64,000 nucleotides of DNA, from the NCBI RefSeq assembly GCF_012273895.1, contig NC_052106.1:2170001-2234000 (forward strand), in the 5' to 3' direction. The position numbers were made by a program, and so were the translations under genes. Positions 1 to 12,971 of this stretch are shown piece by piece (positions within the stretch are counted from its first letter, which is position 1; each line of letters begins with the position of its first letter). The notes below the pieces were generated by a model, which saw only the letters and a list, made by a program, of their open reading frames with translations, was not told the DNA's origin and ran no database searches. This DNA is from Zerene cesonia. Its lineage: Eukaryota; Arthropoda; Insecta; Lepidoptera; Pieridae.

Positions 1-138
1 TGGGATATAGAATATTTACAAAGTTTGGCTTGTGATTACAAAAGTTATAATTGTCAACTTTTTTGTAATCCTAGTTGTACTTTGTTGTTGTTTAGGCACA
101 GGAAAGATTGTTATGATTGTGATCCTCCGTTTAAATGA
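1..138 (+). CDS. Partial Cys-rich C-terminus of a gene entering from the left
   Basis: Frame 1 is open from the first base to a TGA at 136-138, giving 45 codons with no start. The peptide is rich in cysteine, at residues 11, 18, 22, 26, 37 and 40 (spacing C-x6-C-x3-C-x3-C-x10-C-x2-C), and ends DCDPPFK. I do not recognise the family. Cys spacing of this kind is common in small secreted or zinc-binding domains, but that is only a suggestion. An alternative reading is that only the last part is coding: a pyrimidine/G-rich stretch ending in ttgtttag at about 87-94 could be a splice acceptor, and the exon after it stays open to the same stop. It could also be a chance open frame, since a 45-codon frame is not long enough to prove coding. 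Confidence 0.3.
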   Translation, partial: WDIEYLQSLACDYKSYNCQLFCNPSCTLLLFRHRKDCYDCDPPFK

Positions 139-655
139 AGTCATTTGACGATTACGACATTTTAGAATTAGTGAAGTAAACGATATGTAAAACCTAAAAT
201 ATAGATGTTGTTTTTTTTTTTCAAAGATTTAATGGCTTGTTTATGACATTTTTAAGCCAAGTCTTATTTTTGATAACAAAATTTATTTAATTTAATATAG
301 ATGTTGTTACTTTGATCTACTTTTGATAAAAAAAGAAACAGTTTAAAATTTTAAAATGTTGCCAATTGTCTGTTTAAATTATAAGTACTCTGTGATCTAT
401 ACTCTATAGAGTCTATACTCAGCACTCTGCAATCTATTGTCTACTTACAATTTCATTTTCAAGTCGATAAGAAATTCGTTGTTTAATTTTGTAATTAATT
501 AAGTATTTTGTGTATAAAACGTTGGTGTATATTACTGAAGTATTATCTAGATTTAAATTTCTTAGCCTGTAGAAAAAATTCTGACCAGTTTTACAGTGTT
601 TTCAAACTGTCATCATTTATAAAATCGAGGGAAAAGTAATTCAAAATATTGCAAA
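139..655. other. Intergenic; 5' flank of the ING gene
   Basis: AT-rich non-coding sequence. Nothing decisive is visible. The stretch just before the ING start codon (about 480-655) presumably holds its promoter and 5' UTR, and the bases before the ATG (gcaaaATG) are an acceptable insect start context. Confidence 0.4.
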
Positions 656-1480
656 ATGACTTCAGCTCTTTATTTAGAGCACTACCTTGATAGTCTTCAG
701 CATTTGCCGATAGAATTACAAAGGAACTTTAAATTAATGCGAGATCTTGACGATAGAGCTCACGGTTTAATGAGAACAATCGATCTTATGGCTGATGAAT
801 TATTACCAAATATTCCAAAGATGGACGAGGAAACTAAGAAAGAAAAAGTAAATACCATTCAAGGGCTTTTTAATAAAGCTAAAGAATATGGTGATGATAA
901 AGTGCAGCTTGCTATTCAAACTTATGAGTTAGTAGATAAACACATACGGCGCCTTGACTCTGACCTCGCGCGGTTTGAGTCCGAAATACAAGAGAAAGTA
1001 ATGAGCTCTAGAGCAGCGCAACAAGCAGCTACAGAACAGGAAGTTACTCCAACTACAGTTAAGAAGGGAAGGAAGAAGAATAAGAGCAGTGAAAAATCTG
1101 TTACAACAACAGGAAAGAAAAAACGCGCAGGTGCGTCTAGCGAAGAAGATGCTATTGCAAGTGGTAGATCTGCAGCTAAAAAGAAGGCTCAAAAGAAAGG
1201 AACTGCTGCAGCTGTGAATCCCGCAAAGGAACCTGAGGAGAACGCTGATTTGGATTCAGTGGCTGGCATCACCCATCCTAGTGATGTGTTGGATATGCCT
1301 GTTGATCCCAATGAGCCAACTTATTGCCTTTGTCATCAAGTGTCATATGGTGAAATGATTGGTTGTGACAACCCAGACTGCCCCATAGAATGGTTCCACT
1401 TTGCCTGCGTAGACCTTAAGATTAAGCCTAAAGGTAAATGGTACTGCCCTAAATGTACACAGGATAGGAAAAAGAAATGA
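656..1480 (+). CDS. Ing5: Inhibitor of growth protein, ING4/ING5 type (PHD finger)
   Basis: 274-residue chromatin reader. Residues 1-115 form the ING N-terminal helical domain (opening MTSALYLEHYLDSLQHLP, with the DKHIRRLDSDLARFE segment near its end), which in the family dimerises and docks onto histone acetyltransferase complexes. Residues 125-195 are a Lys/Ser-rich basic linker, probably carrying the nuclear localisation signal. The C-terminal PHD finger (221-267) has all eight C4HC3 zinc ligands: C224, C226, C237, C242, H248, C251, C264, C267. Y223, S230, M234 and W246 match the pocket that binds trimethylated H3K4 in ING proteins. The block VHPSDVLDMPVDPNEPTYC-like before the finger is typical of ING4/5 rather than ING1/2/3. 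The length fits the family. The whole frame is in one exon. By analogy it would act in the nucleus in HBO1- or MOZ/MORF-type acetyltransferase complexes. Choosing ING5 over ING4 is a guess. Confidence 0.96.
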   Translation: MTSALYLEHYLDSLQHLPIELQRNFKLMRDLDDRAHGLMRTIDLMADELLPNIPKMDEETKKEKVNTIQGLFNKAKEYGDDKVQLAIQTYELVDKHIRRLDSDLARFESEIQEKVMSSRAAQQAATEQEVTPTTVKKGRKKNKSSEKSVTTTGKKKRAGASSEEDAIASGRSAAKKKAQKKGTAAAVNPAKEPEENADLDSVAGITHPSDVLDMPVDPNEPTYCLCHQVSYGEMIGCDNPDCPIEWFHFACVDLKIKPKGKWYCPKCTQDRKKK

Positions 1481-1570
1481 TCTACAGTAAAGCCCTCCAT
1501 CAAGCCCACAGGCAAAGCTCCAACTAAAGCAATGGCTGAAAAGACTGTTAATGTAAAAAGTGAAATATAG
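1481..1570 (+). other. In-frame 29-codon extension after the ING stop codon
   Basis: After the TGA at 1478-1480 the same frame stays open for 29 codons to a TAG at 1568-1570. The predicted residues are mainly Lys, Pro, Thr and Ala, which looks more like the protein's own basic linker than like random AT-rich DNA. The family normally ends at the run of Lys just before the TGA, so the default reading is 3' UTR. Confidence 0.35.
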
Positions 1571-4500
1571 TGATTTTATTAGATATTTATAGATTAAAGA
1601 AATGGTCCTTCACTATTAGTAAGTAGGTTAAATAGTATAAATTTAACTTATTTTATAGTATTATGTGGTTCATAATAATATATAAAATGTACATAAACTT
1701 TAAAATATGTAAGTAATCAAATTATGATTAATATATTGTTTACCTGCATACAACATTCTGCAATAATTTTATATAACTAAAAGACTAAGGATGCCTATGA
1801 CCTAATTATTTATATTCAGATTTATAATACAACAGAAGAGCACAGAAAATTTCCATTATATTACTGTCATCATCTGTACATTTGTTGTAGAGTATTGCAA
1901 AAGATAATAATTGTTTTAAATATGGTAAAACTATCTCCATACTGATATTACATTATTATGGACCTAATTCAATCAATAGTATTTAATTGTTTTTTTCTAG
2001 AACTGAATACATAATATTATACAGTTTATTATAATGATTCCTACAATTTTAGGAATTTTTTATGTACATCACATTATAAAACTTTTAAACAAGAAAAATG
2101 TATGACTTTCAGAGGCAATCTTTAATTTTTAATAATTTAAATTAATACATAATGCTAAGAAATATTACACATTGTTGAAAACAAGCTGCCTATATTTAAG
2201 AACATAAGATTTATGACTTAAGTTATGTTATAAATGGAAAGACTAATTATCATTGACTATGATAAGTAGCAATAAACAGATTTTATATGAATTGAGATAA
2301 TAAGCGTACATTGTAACATTTATTCATTATAATTTCGAAAGACATAAAAAAAGAAAGCAATTCTAATTCATCCCCTTTCGTAAGTATATTCCAAAAATCA
2401 AGTATTGTTATTTTTCTCATTATTTCTAAATTCTGGTACCTCACATTATGATGCTATGTTGTGTTAGAGGAATCAAGTTGTCTTGTATGGTATATTCAGT
2501 TCCCTACAGCATTTCTTTTGTGTTTGTCAGTTTTATAAATTTGATTTACAGCAGAGATGTATTTGTCATATGAAATGCTTTATTGAAGGATTTATTTTGA
2601 CCATGTTGAAAAATTTATGTTGATGCTACTAAAATGTAATACATATCTTATTGACCATTTTCATTGATTTATTAATCATTTTACATTTTCTTTCATGATT
2701 ACCAAGTTATTATAGGTTCGTTAAATGCTTCTAGGTAAAAGTTTCTTTATAAAACCTGCCTTATACTATCATCATGTTTTTAAATCTCTATTTCATCTTA
2801 TGTAGTAAATCAAATACAAACTTATAATGTAACAAAATTATTAAACTTGGTTATTCATCAATTTCCATTAAATTTCTTGTATGGTACTTAATTTCTTAGA
2901 TGCATTTAACTAATTTGAAAGATGAAACCAAAAATTGTATAAATTTCAGTTAATGCTGTATCATTTTGTGTTTCCATGTAACATTATTAGTTCATTATAT
3001 TGTTTTATAATTTTTAAGAATGTGTTGATTTATTAGTCTTAAATGCATATAAATGAGATTTATTTTTAATATTTGTGTTTTATTAATGTACCTATGCATC
3101 AATAACCTGTACCATATTTCTTTTGATTTAAGTAGGGTAAAATACCGAACAGTAAGCCCTGAAGCAGTACTCGGAATTTAGAGACTTTAAATTTATATAA
3201 ATAGCCCTGAAAATTTACTTATTTATGTTAGAATTAATTAATTAACAATTAAACGATTCCGGTGGTCTCTCAGCGTAGTAGCTAGACGCAGAAATACCTA
3301 CGAAATAAAAACATTCCAGTTTTATGAGCTACACTGGTTTGTTTGAATTGCTATTATACATGTGAATGTCCACATACGTGTCTGCTGCAATTTTTTGTTA
3401 AGGTCCAGTATTATGGATAATGTTTTCGAGTAATTTGTAACTTTTTTAAATTAATTTGATATTTTGTAGTGAAATGGTACATTCAAATACCACTCATATA
3501 AAACATACATTTAATTTGTTTTTTTTTTGTATTATGATTAAGCTTATTGAAAGTGTAAGGGGAGAAAAAATAATTTTTGAAGAATGAATTGCCTATGCAG
3601 AATAAATGACTTGAAAGAAGTTGGATGTGTTGGTTTCATTTAATACTGAATTGTGGTGGAAATATATAACGGAAAAATTGTGGGCATACCAATCATGTAA
3701 GAGTAAGTAAGGAGCTGACTACACTCCACAGAATACTCTGATATATATTACAGTCTAAGACAACCCTACCCACCCTTACCCTACCAACATCACTGAGAAA
3801 TTGCATAATAATAAACAATAAATAAATTATTGTCAGGCATTAAATTATCCGAGAATTGAGTGCCATGGCTTTAGTTAATTGTATCTAATGTATAATGAAG
3901 TTAAGTGTTTAATTTTTTAATAACAAATATAGTATAAAAATGTAAAAAACTACTAAGTTTGAATTAAATTCGTATGTTTTACTTTTAAAGTGTGTCAAAT
4001 TTGATCCTATAGGAGTAATAACTGTATTAAAGTATTATTTTATGTTTGTTCCCCGCTGTCTCCGAATTTTTCCTATCTATCGAAGTGCTTATTTTTAACT
4101 CCCATTGCAAAACGACGAGGTATTATAAGTTTGTGTATGGTAAAGTTATCTGATGTCACTCCAGAAGGAATGAACCGATTTAAATTTACTGTTCCGTTAG
4201 TTTTGAATATTTTTTAACTCATAATAATGAAAATTGCTATTTACTAAGAAAAATCAAGAGAAGTGCCGATGAAGTATGCAATTATTGACATTTCAGAACA
4301 CGACAATAAATAAATTAATTCGTAATTATTTGGTAGCAAAAAGTGAGGTGCGGTCGACTTAAACTTAATTTGCAGGCAAAGCTCCCATGTTGCGTCAGAA
4401 ATTACGGCCGAATGTAGATACTTGCATTAGTTCATTTCAAATTCGTTGAGTACGTACAAACTCTTGCATTTTTTTGATTTTATATTTAAATATTGCTAAC

Positions 4501-6032
4501 AACTATAGTACACCCTATTACTCTGTATTTTAAAAATGTCATGGTTTGCAAGTAGGTTTCTGCATCTACAGACAAAGATTTTATAGTGAAATTAAAAACC
4601 AAACAAACAATGATTCTTACATTTAAATATAAAAAATGTAATTTAGATTACAGAGAAATCACAATTATAAGACTTAATTCATGGGCTAATAAGTTTACTA
4701 GTGCCTATTTTAATTAATTAGCAAGTTCAAGTTTTACGTTATATGCCTGCCATTTCCTATAGATGGCGTCATAGTCTCAATCTACACTAATATTACAAAT
4801 AGGAACCTTTTGTATTTTAGTATGTTTGTAACGTTTTTACACCAATACCATTGCAACAATTTCAATAATTCTTTCATGATTAAAAAGCTGCAACTTCGTC
4901 ACATCAGCTATTAACGGATGAGCGAAGCCGAAGCTAGTTCATTTATATTTCAAACTAGCGGTCCGCTCCGGCTTCGCCCGTCGTACATATATAGCCTTCC
5001 TAAATATATGGGCCATCTAATACTGAAATAATTTTTCAACTCGGACCAACAGTTCTTGAGATTAGCGCATTCAAACAAACAAACAAACATACAGACTCTT
5101 CAGCTTTATAATATTAGCATAGATAATGGAAATGTTTGATATGATAGATATCTAGTGCAGGAAAGTATAATGTTACCTGTGGATTAATATGTTCATAAAA
5201 TAAACGGCATTATAATGGCTGCAGTTTTCAACAACATTTATACATAGTAAGGATCGAAACAAAGAGAAAATTTCATCCAGTAGGAATTACCTACCTACAT
5301 AATATCAAGCGCTATTTTTTTTCTCTGATGTAATCACATGCAATTGATCAAATTCTTGGATTCTCTTTTGTTTTGGATTTTTCAAGCAAAAATAATAAAG
5401 GTGGCATGCCTTTACAATAGATATAGATATATATTATGTAAAAAAGAAAGACGAAAGTATATTTCTTACTAAACGTTGTCCTATAAGCCGTTTTAAAACT
5501 CGTAGGATTGAAACATTTGCTCGTGGTAAAAAGTTTCTATAAGGACAGATAACATAATACTATAATAGTTACTACAAGTGAAGGTTTTTTGTTACAAAAA
5601 ATACTTGGCAAAATATACGAATCTATAGTAATTAAAATCATAAATGTCATATATACTGCCTCTTCTTCGAAAATCTACCAGGCAAATTTTGATTTTCACG
5701 CGAGAGAAGCCGCGGGCGGAAAGATGGTTATTTAATAAATGCATGCATATATCTCTTATGTATTTAACAAATAACCCTGTTATATAATTAATAATAACGA
5801 ATCAATGTATCTTATTTTAATCGGAAGTATATACAGCTAGTTCGTTTACCTTACATAAGTGCTTATGTTTTAATATATTTTTTAATGTAATACATATTAT
5901 TGTAAACGATCTCGTTGTGCTAAGTAGGGGTTGTACTACAGACTACATAGTACGCAGCATCATTGCAGTTATCTGGAGACCGTGCGCGGGAAAAGTTGAT
6001 CGTCTCTTTTACGCAGATTAAATAAAGTTACA
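1571..6032. other. Intergenic region with degenerate repeats
   Basis: About 4.5 kb of AT-rich sequence with no convincing coding exon on either strand. The first part probably includes the ING 3' UTR. The stretch 4740-5125 holds small repeat remnants of the kind found elsewhere in the window. The last 130 bases, before 6033, are the presumed 5' UTR and promoter of the PTB adaptor gene. Confidence 0.5.
4955..5123 (+). repeat. Degenerate interspersed repeat (family with 'ctagcggtccgc...agattagcgc')
   Basis: Begins with aaactagcggtccgctccgg, passes through a tctTGAGATTAGCGCATTCAAAC-like segment and ends with ttataatattagcatagat. Related degenerate copies are at about 19820-19960 and 24555-24680 in the same orientation, and 13622-13720 and 50255-50330 in the opposite one. 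No coding capacity; it is a non-autonomous element type that I cannot name. Confidence 0.6.
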
Positions 6033-9000
6033 ATGACAACCCTTTTACGAAGAATGTGGAAAAATAATTCGAAACACAAAAGTAAGTATACATTTAATTT
6101 AATATACTAATTTTCAGAAAAATGTATTATTCCTTGTTGTAGCTAATTAATTAAACAATTTTTTCATACAGAGAAGAATATCACATAATTAAACCATAAA
6201 TTCGAATGTAAGCCTGTTATTTATAAATGTGATTATTTATTAGTATAGTATAAGTATTTTATATGAAATATAACGTAATACAAATTAATGTATATATTTT
6301 CCATAAGCTTACAAAGATTTTTCATTAAATGAGGACTTTTCGGTCATCGTAGTTCACAGTAATATTTTCTTCGCGCCATATAAGATTTTATTAAGGCTTT
6401 ACACAACACGGGCAGATTTCACTCTAATTACTAAGGAATTAGATCTCACTAAGCACCACGCCTTACACTCATTCTTGTGAAGAGAAAAAACCCGTCATGT
6501 CTGTATCCGTAAATGTTAACTACTTAACAGTGTCTACAAAATTAAAATAAGAATATTATAGTAATCTAGTATTAGAAAGTGGCTTTTATAAGAAGTAGTT
6601 TTAGTTTAGCTTTTTTTGACGCTTGCTCAGATTTCATAAGTATTTCAGGTATCGCGTGCTTTAAAATTGGAACTATTTTTGATATCATGTTAGGTTAGGT
6701 TAGTACGCTTTTACCAGTCCATTCTTTTTTAATGGGATCATGCTTAATGCATTCATAGATAATTAAAGAGAAAATTAATAAAGTGTTACTATGTACACCG
6801 AGCAAGTCGGAATTGAAAAGTAGGTAGTCCGTTTAGGGTAAATTCGTATATTCTGTAGATATATAAAAATAGTAGAATTTCAATCTATGGCAGAGTTATT
6901 TTTTTAAACAAAACAATAGATTTTCAATATATATTTATATTACTCTCAAAGATATTGTTAGATTAGCTAATTAGGTAATAACTTCAGACAAAAAGTCCAT
7001 CAAGTAGGGTTTAAATATATAAATAACCGTTTGGGTATTACATGGATCTCACAACTTTTCACAGAACTGTGTTATAATACTTGATTTTTTACCACTATTG
7101 TTTTTATGGGATATCTTTCACGAACCTTTCTATCACCATTTCATTCGAAATCCTTGCATAAAACGCCATAGATTCTACTCAGCAATTTTCCGCGCATAAA
7201 GTGCGCCATTATTGTGTCTTTCAAAAACTCATTTTCTTAATTGCATCAAATCCATATAGTTTCGAGCGATTGAAATGTAATTTTGCAATTTAAATTATAT
7301 CGCTGGGTTATTATAATCGATATGTTTAAATACTTATAGTGCGCCTGGCATAATTTATTTTTATAGTATACTGTATAATCAGTAATCGTTAATAATATAG
7401 CTATTTTATTATTATCTATTGCTAAAATTTCCTACTTTTTATATCTTCCGTAGGTGGCAGAGGATAAGGTTTAGAAATCTTGTATGGTATGATGGAGTAA
7501 GAATATAATATATTATATATGCTAATATCAATCCATGTGTATAAAATACCTACTTCATCCAAATCGCTTCGGTAGTTTAAGAGTGAAGAAGAGAGAGGCA
7601 GACATATTATGTACTAGGTTTTCGCCCTCGGTTTTGCTCCTGTTTACATAGTTGGAGTGGTTTAGGCGTGAAGAAAAGGGAGACGGAGGTACTTTCGCAT
7701 TTAAAAGATACTAGGGAATTTATATTTAATTTATATATTTATTAGAAATACTAGGGAATAGGATGTTTTCTGTATATTCGGTAGCGCTTAAAAAATTTAA
7801 GTATTTTATAAGCTTAATTGTATTATTATTGGATTCTTGACGGGACGAGTAGTTAGTGAACAAAAAAATTCAGTATATAGGGAATTGCTGAACATTACCG
7901 TCTTAGTAAGTACGGAGTGATTAACAAATTATAAACTATTTAACAGATAAAATTAATCGTAATGCCTCATGTTTCCTTATAAACGTTGTTACATTTTGAT
8001 ACCACGATTTCTCTAGCTATTAATGATTTTCTAGATCATTCATAAAATCTAGGTACATCATGTATTTAAGTGAAATGTGTATTCCAGCGTCATCAATCAC
8101 ATTACATTCCAATAAAAGTTCACAAGTCAAGTATTACTACATGCGGAAAAAAATATAACGTAATTATAACAGATGTCATTAGCCGTTTATCATAAGGTGT
8201 TCGAACGTTACATTTATTGCTGTAACAGCTTCATCCACGATTTATTGACGAGCAGTTCAATGATCACAAGATTAAACAGATTGCGTAAATGGTAATTGTT
8301 TATGTTGCAATATCATTTATATTCTAGGATCTAGATCGTCATAGTATGGATAGCATATCATGCGTATTACGACCTTTAGGCGACGCGGCTAGGGCGTAAA
8401 TATTTTGAAATTTTTGCTGTTACATTTATTTTATTTTTCTTATTAATGTTGAATTCAAATTGCGTGTCACAATTTACTCTCTCTTATTTGTTGTGAATTT
8501 TTCACATAACTTTTGTTTAGGAGAGTCTGTAAAATATTTCATGGTCATTTTTAAAATATTGTTCCATGTAATAACTATAGTTGCTAACAACGTCATGTTA
8601 AATTTTTATGAAATTTACCCGTGTCTTTCCTTAGTCCTACTATAGTGTCGTAAAATTATTGGATTAAACGATAGGAATTTCCTCTAATAACGCAAATTGC
8701 GCATCAAGTAATTAGGTATATAGGCATATACCTAGTGCATCCAGCATCGCGCTATGATAATGTAATCGAAATAGACGCACCGACAAAAAACACGCGATAA
8801 AATAGTAAATACGCTTTTAATATACACTGAACTAAATCGGAGTTATCGCTAGACGGGTTTGAGGCGGTGAAGTTTGCGCCTAATATATGACCTATGGCCT
8901 ATTTATGCTATCATTTGGTCTGACCTAGATAATATGTTCGATAAACGTACGCGCAAATATAATTTAAAATATAAACGCATCAAAATAAGATTTAGATCTA

Positions 9001-12000
9001 TAACGGCAATGCGTACGAGAAAGGCTCTGGTACTTTTGTTTTTTTAAAAACCAGCTTTTGCCCGCGGCTTTGCACGCGTTAAATGTGGAGTAGTTTAATA
9101 GATCTTATACATATTAATAAACCTTCCTGTTGAACAGCTCTATCTATTAAAAAAAACTATCAATATCCGTTGCGTAGCTTTTAAGATTCAAGCATACATA
9201 GGGACATAGGGACAGAGAAAGCGACTTTGTTTTATACTATGTAATGATGTGGGATGTTATACATAACGAACAGTAAGAAAATGAAAAATGAGATATCCCT
9301 TGTAGAGCTTCGGGTGATTATTTTATTAAAACTATTAAAAAGTGTCCAATAGCTTTTAAATTGTTTCATACTTAATGTTTTTGTTCCAAGTATATTATCG
9401 TGAATGTATAGTCAGTAACACATAGAAGTAAAGCATATTTTCAATGTTAAGAGAGTGTATATAATTGTATGTATTAAACTATGAAAAGTTAAATAAAAGT
9501 ACTTTGAAAGTAAATTCAATAAACATTTGCGAGGAATGTTATTATATAGAAAGCTGTACTCTTATCGGCTATGGCCTATGAGTCTACAATTATTATAATC
9601 GGTATTAATCTTGCGCAGCTTTTACGAAACCCCCTGAGTTATTGCAAGCCTATGATGAGGTTTGAAACACATACATTTACTATGCAGATTAACTGTTTTG
9701 GTTTGCGTAAATAAACAACGTAAAATTAATGAAGTTCATTAATTAAGTTGATATCATGATACTTTTGATATAAAATGTTTGTTTATGTGTTCAGTGTTGA
9801 ACATATTTTTAATACAGTTTTTTATGCGGTTGAGAGTACATATATAAAGTTCAATATTTAATTTTAAATTGATTTTTACTATAGTTTACTAGAACTTTTA
9901 TTGTATTCTACTTATGTCCGCTCAGGACGCTCACCATGACATGCCGTAGTGTCAACATATGTATTTTTGGGTTTAGGGGTATCAAACATTTATTTGTATA
10001 CTGGATCAGGTATAAAAATTTATATGGTATAAAATCTTAAATCGTGTCTTGAAAATAAATGGGTATGAAATTGAAGGTCGAACTGTATTTTGCTATAAGG
10101 CTGGCGAAGGAGGTTAGATAGATGTTCGAGAGAAAAGAACGATACAGAGACTATCTATCTGCGTAGCACGTAGTAGTAGATAATGGTCTGGATTTGGTAT
10201 TAGTATACCTATTAGCACGCGAGTGAATCCACGCTCCAGCTAGTCAAGCATAATTATAAATAACGGGAAATTAAACGTCAATAAATAATAAGATAATCAC
10301 AGCAGTGGAAACAGCAGCTGCATGATTAACTTATCGTCTGGCCGCTGATGTGATGCGCTTTCTACGTAGTTTGATAGCAAATTTTATTGCGTATTTCCCA
10401 CATTCGTCTACCAAAGGTTGACTTATATCGGGGAATGTTATAATTGTTTCGAGATAATGATAGTGGTGTCTGACTTCGATTGATATTTTAATGCAATTCC
10501 TTACATATTTTGCCAAAAAAAATCTAAAAAGTAATATGAGCGTTAAGATTATCTAATCTTAACTCCTAATCCTAGTATTGACTGTATTGATAGAAGATAA
10601 TAAAGTCCCATGGCTGTGCATAAATCTCGATGATAACCTACAGTAGAGAGGCAGAACTTTAATATTCAAACGTATGTGATGTGTCTATTTAATTCGGTAT
10701 ATTGATGGTTGTTACATTAAGATTACACTGTACATATGTTGTATTTTTCTAGAATTATGCGAAGAATGGGCCCTAGCTGAATGCGAAGGGGATGGATGGT
10801 GGCGAGACGCGTCGAACGGAAAGGGACAGGTAGATGTGAGATACGCTGGCATCGCGCCTGTAGAACGCGCCGCCTCCGCGCCCGCTACCGCTCTCGCTGT
10901 GCGCTCCGCTTTGCATACCGCTAAGAGTACGTTTACTACTAATGGATTACTATTTAGTTTTAGATATTTCAAGTTTAACTATATGTTTCGTTAGACTTAC
11001 TTAAACAAAAGTCAATTTTTGAGAATTCTTTTACCAATAGAAAGCTAGATCAGGTGTATGTGTATAAGGTGATATACCTGATATAGGTGATATTTTATGA
11101 GAGTATTCTCGACTTCAGCCGGGCAGAGCTGATTTATACGCAATACTTTTAAATTAATTTCATTTAAGAGACACCACTACAATCCGATGAATAATAAACA
11201 ATTATTTATATAATCATCTGTTGTTGGTATCTAAAATAATATATTATTAAATTCCAGCTGCTAACAAAAAGCTTCAGAAAGTAAACCTTGACATTAGTTC
11301 GAAAGGCATCATTGTATCTGACGCTGATACACAAGAAAATGTATTGAGTGTATCAATTTATAGGTAAGTAGTTAATAATTGTAAATGTTTAATATTTTAA
11401 CTTTTATACCTGCTGAGAAAATGTTATATTTGAAGCAGATCAGACGGATACAATTTATACATACATTTTCTTACAAGAATGCTGTGATTTTATGTTCAAA
11501 ATCGCTTTTCAGGATTTCCTATTGCTCTGCTGACGCAGCAAACGCCCGTGTCTTCGCCGTCGTTGAAGGAAAATCCGCGGGAGGTGCGAGCGAGACGCAC
11601 ATAGTGCACGTGTTTGTGTGTGCGAGACGGAAACAGGCTCGGGCGCTTGCTCTCTCCCTCGCACACGCTTTTAATGACGCATATCAGGTAGGATTTACTT
11701 AGGGTTGTTTATTTTTATAGCTTTTACGAATCAATCAGAAACATTTTCACAGTTGTATTTCAAAATATTTTAGTACATGGCCGGTTGTTACTGGTTGGTA
11801 CCTACTCCTAAAAATTTATCTGAAAATTGTAATGATCAAACTTTTGGATCCTTTATCTTCTACTAAAACTAGACTATCTTTACAACGTAATTTGTGTAAA
11901 ACATTCCACGAACAGGCTATCAATGTGCAATATTACACAAATTGCACATTTTTAATATTGTTTATCACAAAAATTACAGATAACACACTAATAAAATCGA

Positions 12001-12971
12001 TCTTTTATTTAGGCATGGCAGGCGAATGAGGCAACTTCACTACAATCTGGTGGAAGGCGCAGAGTTACTCCATGGGTAAGTGTGTATACTTTCCTCGTAA
12101 TGCTTATTACGCTGTTGATTCTACAGTGTATACTAACTGTCTTATTATACTACTCTTTGGTGTATACAGTATAGAAGTACACTGTGTAGAGTAGAGTCTA
12201 CAGTGTAGAAGACCTCCTGGGCTAACAGCAATCTTACAAAAAAAGACTTATGGTTGGCTGTATACAAAATAATGATGGAGATAGATGAGTATTTATTTTT
12301 TATGGAAATGTATCTAATAAAAACATTTTTTTTCTTTTTTATTTGGAAATAATAAAAGAGTCTCGAGCGCTGGCTGGATATAAGCCAAGAAAGCAAAGTT
12401 CACAGAAATTTTTTTTTCTGGACAGATTGTGCTGTGATTGTTTGATTCTTTTACTAATATCACAGATTACTACTAGTTACATTACCTGTGATAATACAAT
12501 ACATCAATGTAATAGTAGAATATTACAAAACAGAAAGTTTGTGTACAGATTTTTTTAAGGCAAAGCAAGCTAAGGAGCAAGTGGTCTACCTGACTTTAAA
12601 GAATAAGTGGTCACCTATAAACACTTGTAACGCAGACCGTGCTTTGCCGCCCTTTTCGTACCGACAAACTTTCCTTCGTACCTAACCTAACTTCGTAACT
12701 AAACTTTTCACGTAAAATCAATTGAATAGATTTTGACGATACTCGGCAACTGCCAAGTACCTATATGTAGGTTCTAGCATAACAAATCGGTTGCTTTTGC
12801 CCGTAGATGCAATCGTGTGGCTCAGCTGGTATGTCGATTTTTTTCACATGTATTATCCAGTAGCGAGGTAGATAAAATTGCTTTATTTTACAGGCTAATT
12901 TCTCCAGCGAATCGGATGAAGATACGGACACTGAGCAGTGGCAATCTCCAGAACCACTCGTTACATTTTAA
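6033..12971 (+). CDS. LDLRAP1/ARH-like PTB-domain adaptor
   Basis: Six exons: 6033-6081, 10753-10926, 11258-11363, 11513-11687, 12013-12075, 12894-12971. All junctions are GT-AG and phase-consistent, giving 214 residues. The start MTTLLRRMWKNN precedes a basic segment (KHKKLCEEW) like the N-terminus of LDLRAP1. The phosphotyrosine-binding domain covers roughly residues 35-170. It has the beta-strand VDVRYAGIAPVE, then LQKVNLDISSKGI, the hallmark SVSIYRISYCSAD, and a C-terminal helix with ALALSLAHAFNDAYQ. PTB domains of this group bind NPxY signals in the tails of lipoprotein receptors and recruit clathrin adaptors, acting at the cytoplasmic face of coated pits. Here the tail after the domain is only about 45 residues, acidic (SSESDEDTDTEQW), and shows no LLDLE-type clathrin box. 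Intron 1 is 4.7 kb. A polyadenylation signal AATAAA is at about 13137. Family assignment is firm; orthology to LDLRAP1 is inferred. Confidence 0.88.

Noticed and set aside
929..1192. 87-codon minus-strand frame inside the ING gene
   Set aside because: It is the antisense shadow of the Lys/Ser-rich linker; the sense frame has clear ING domains.
12100..12240. Repeated tctacagtgta motifs that looked like an array
   Set aside because: Only a few imperfect, partly inverted copies in an intron; too irregular to be an array or a regulatory cluster.
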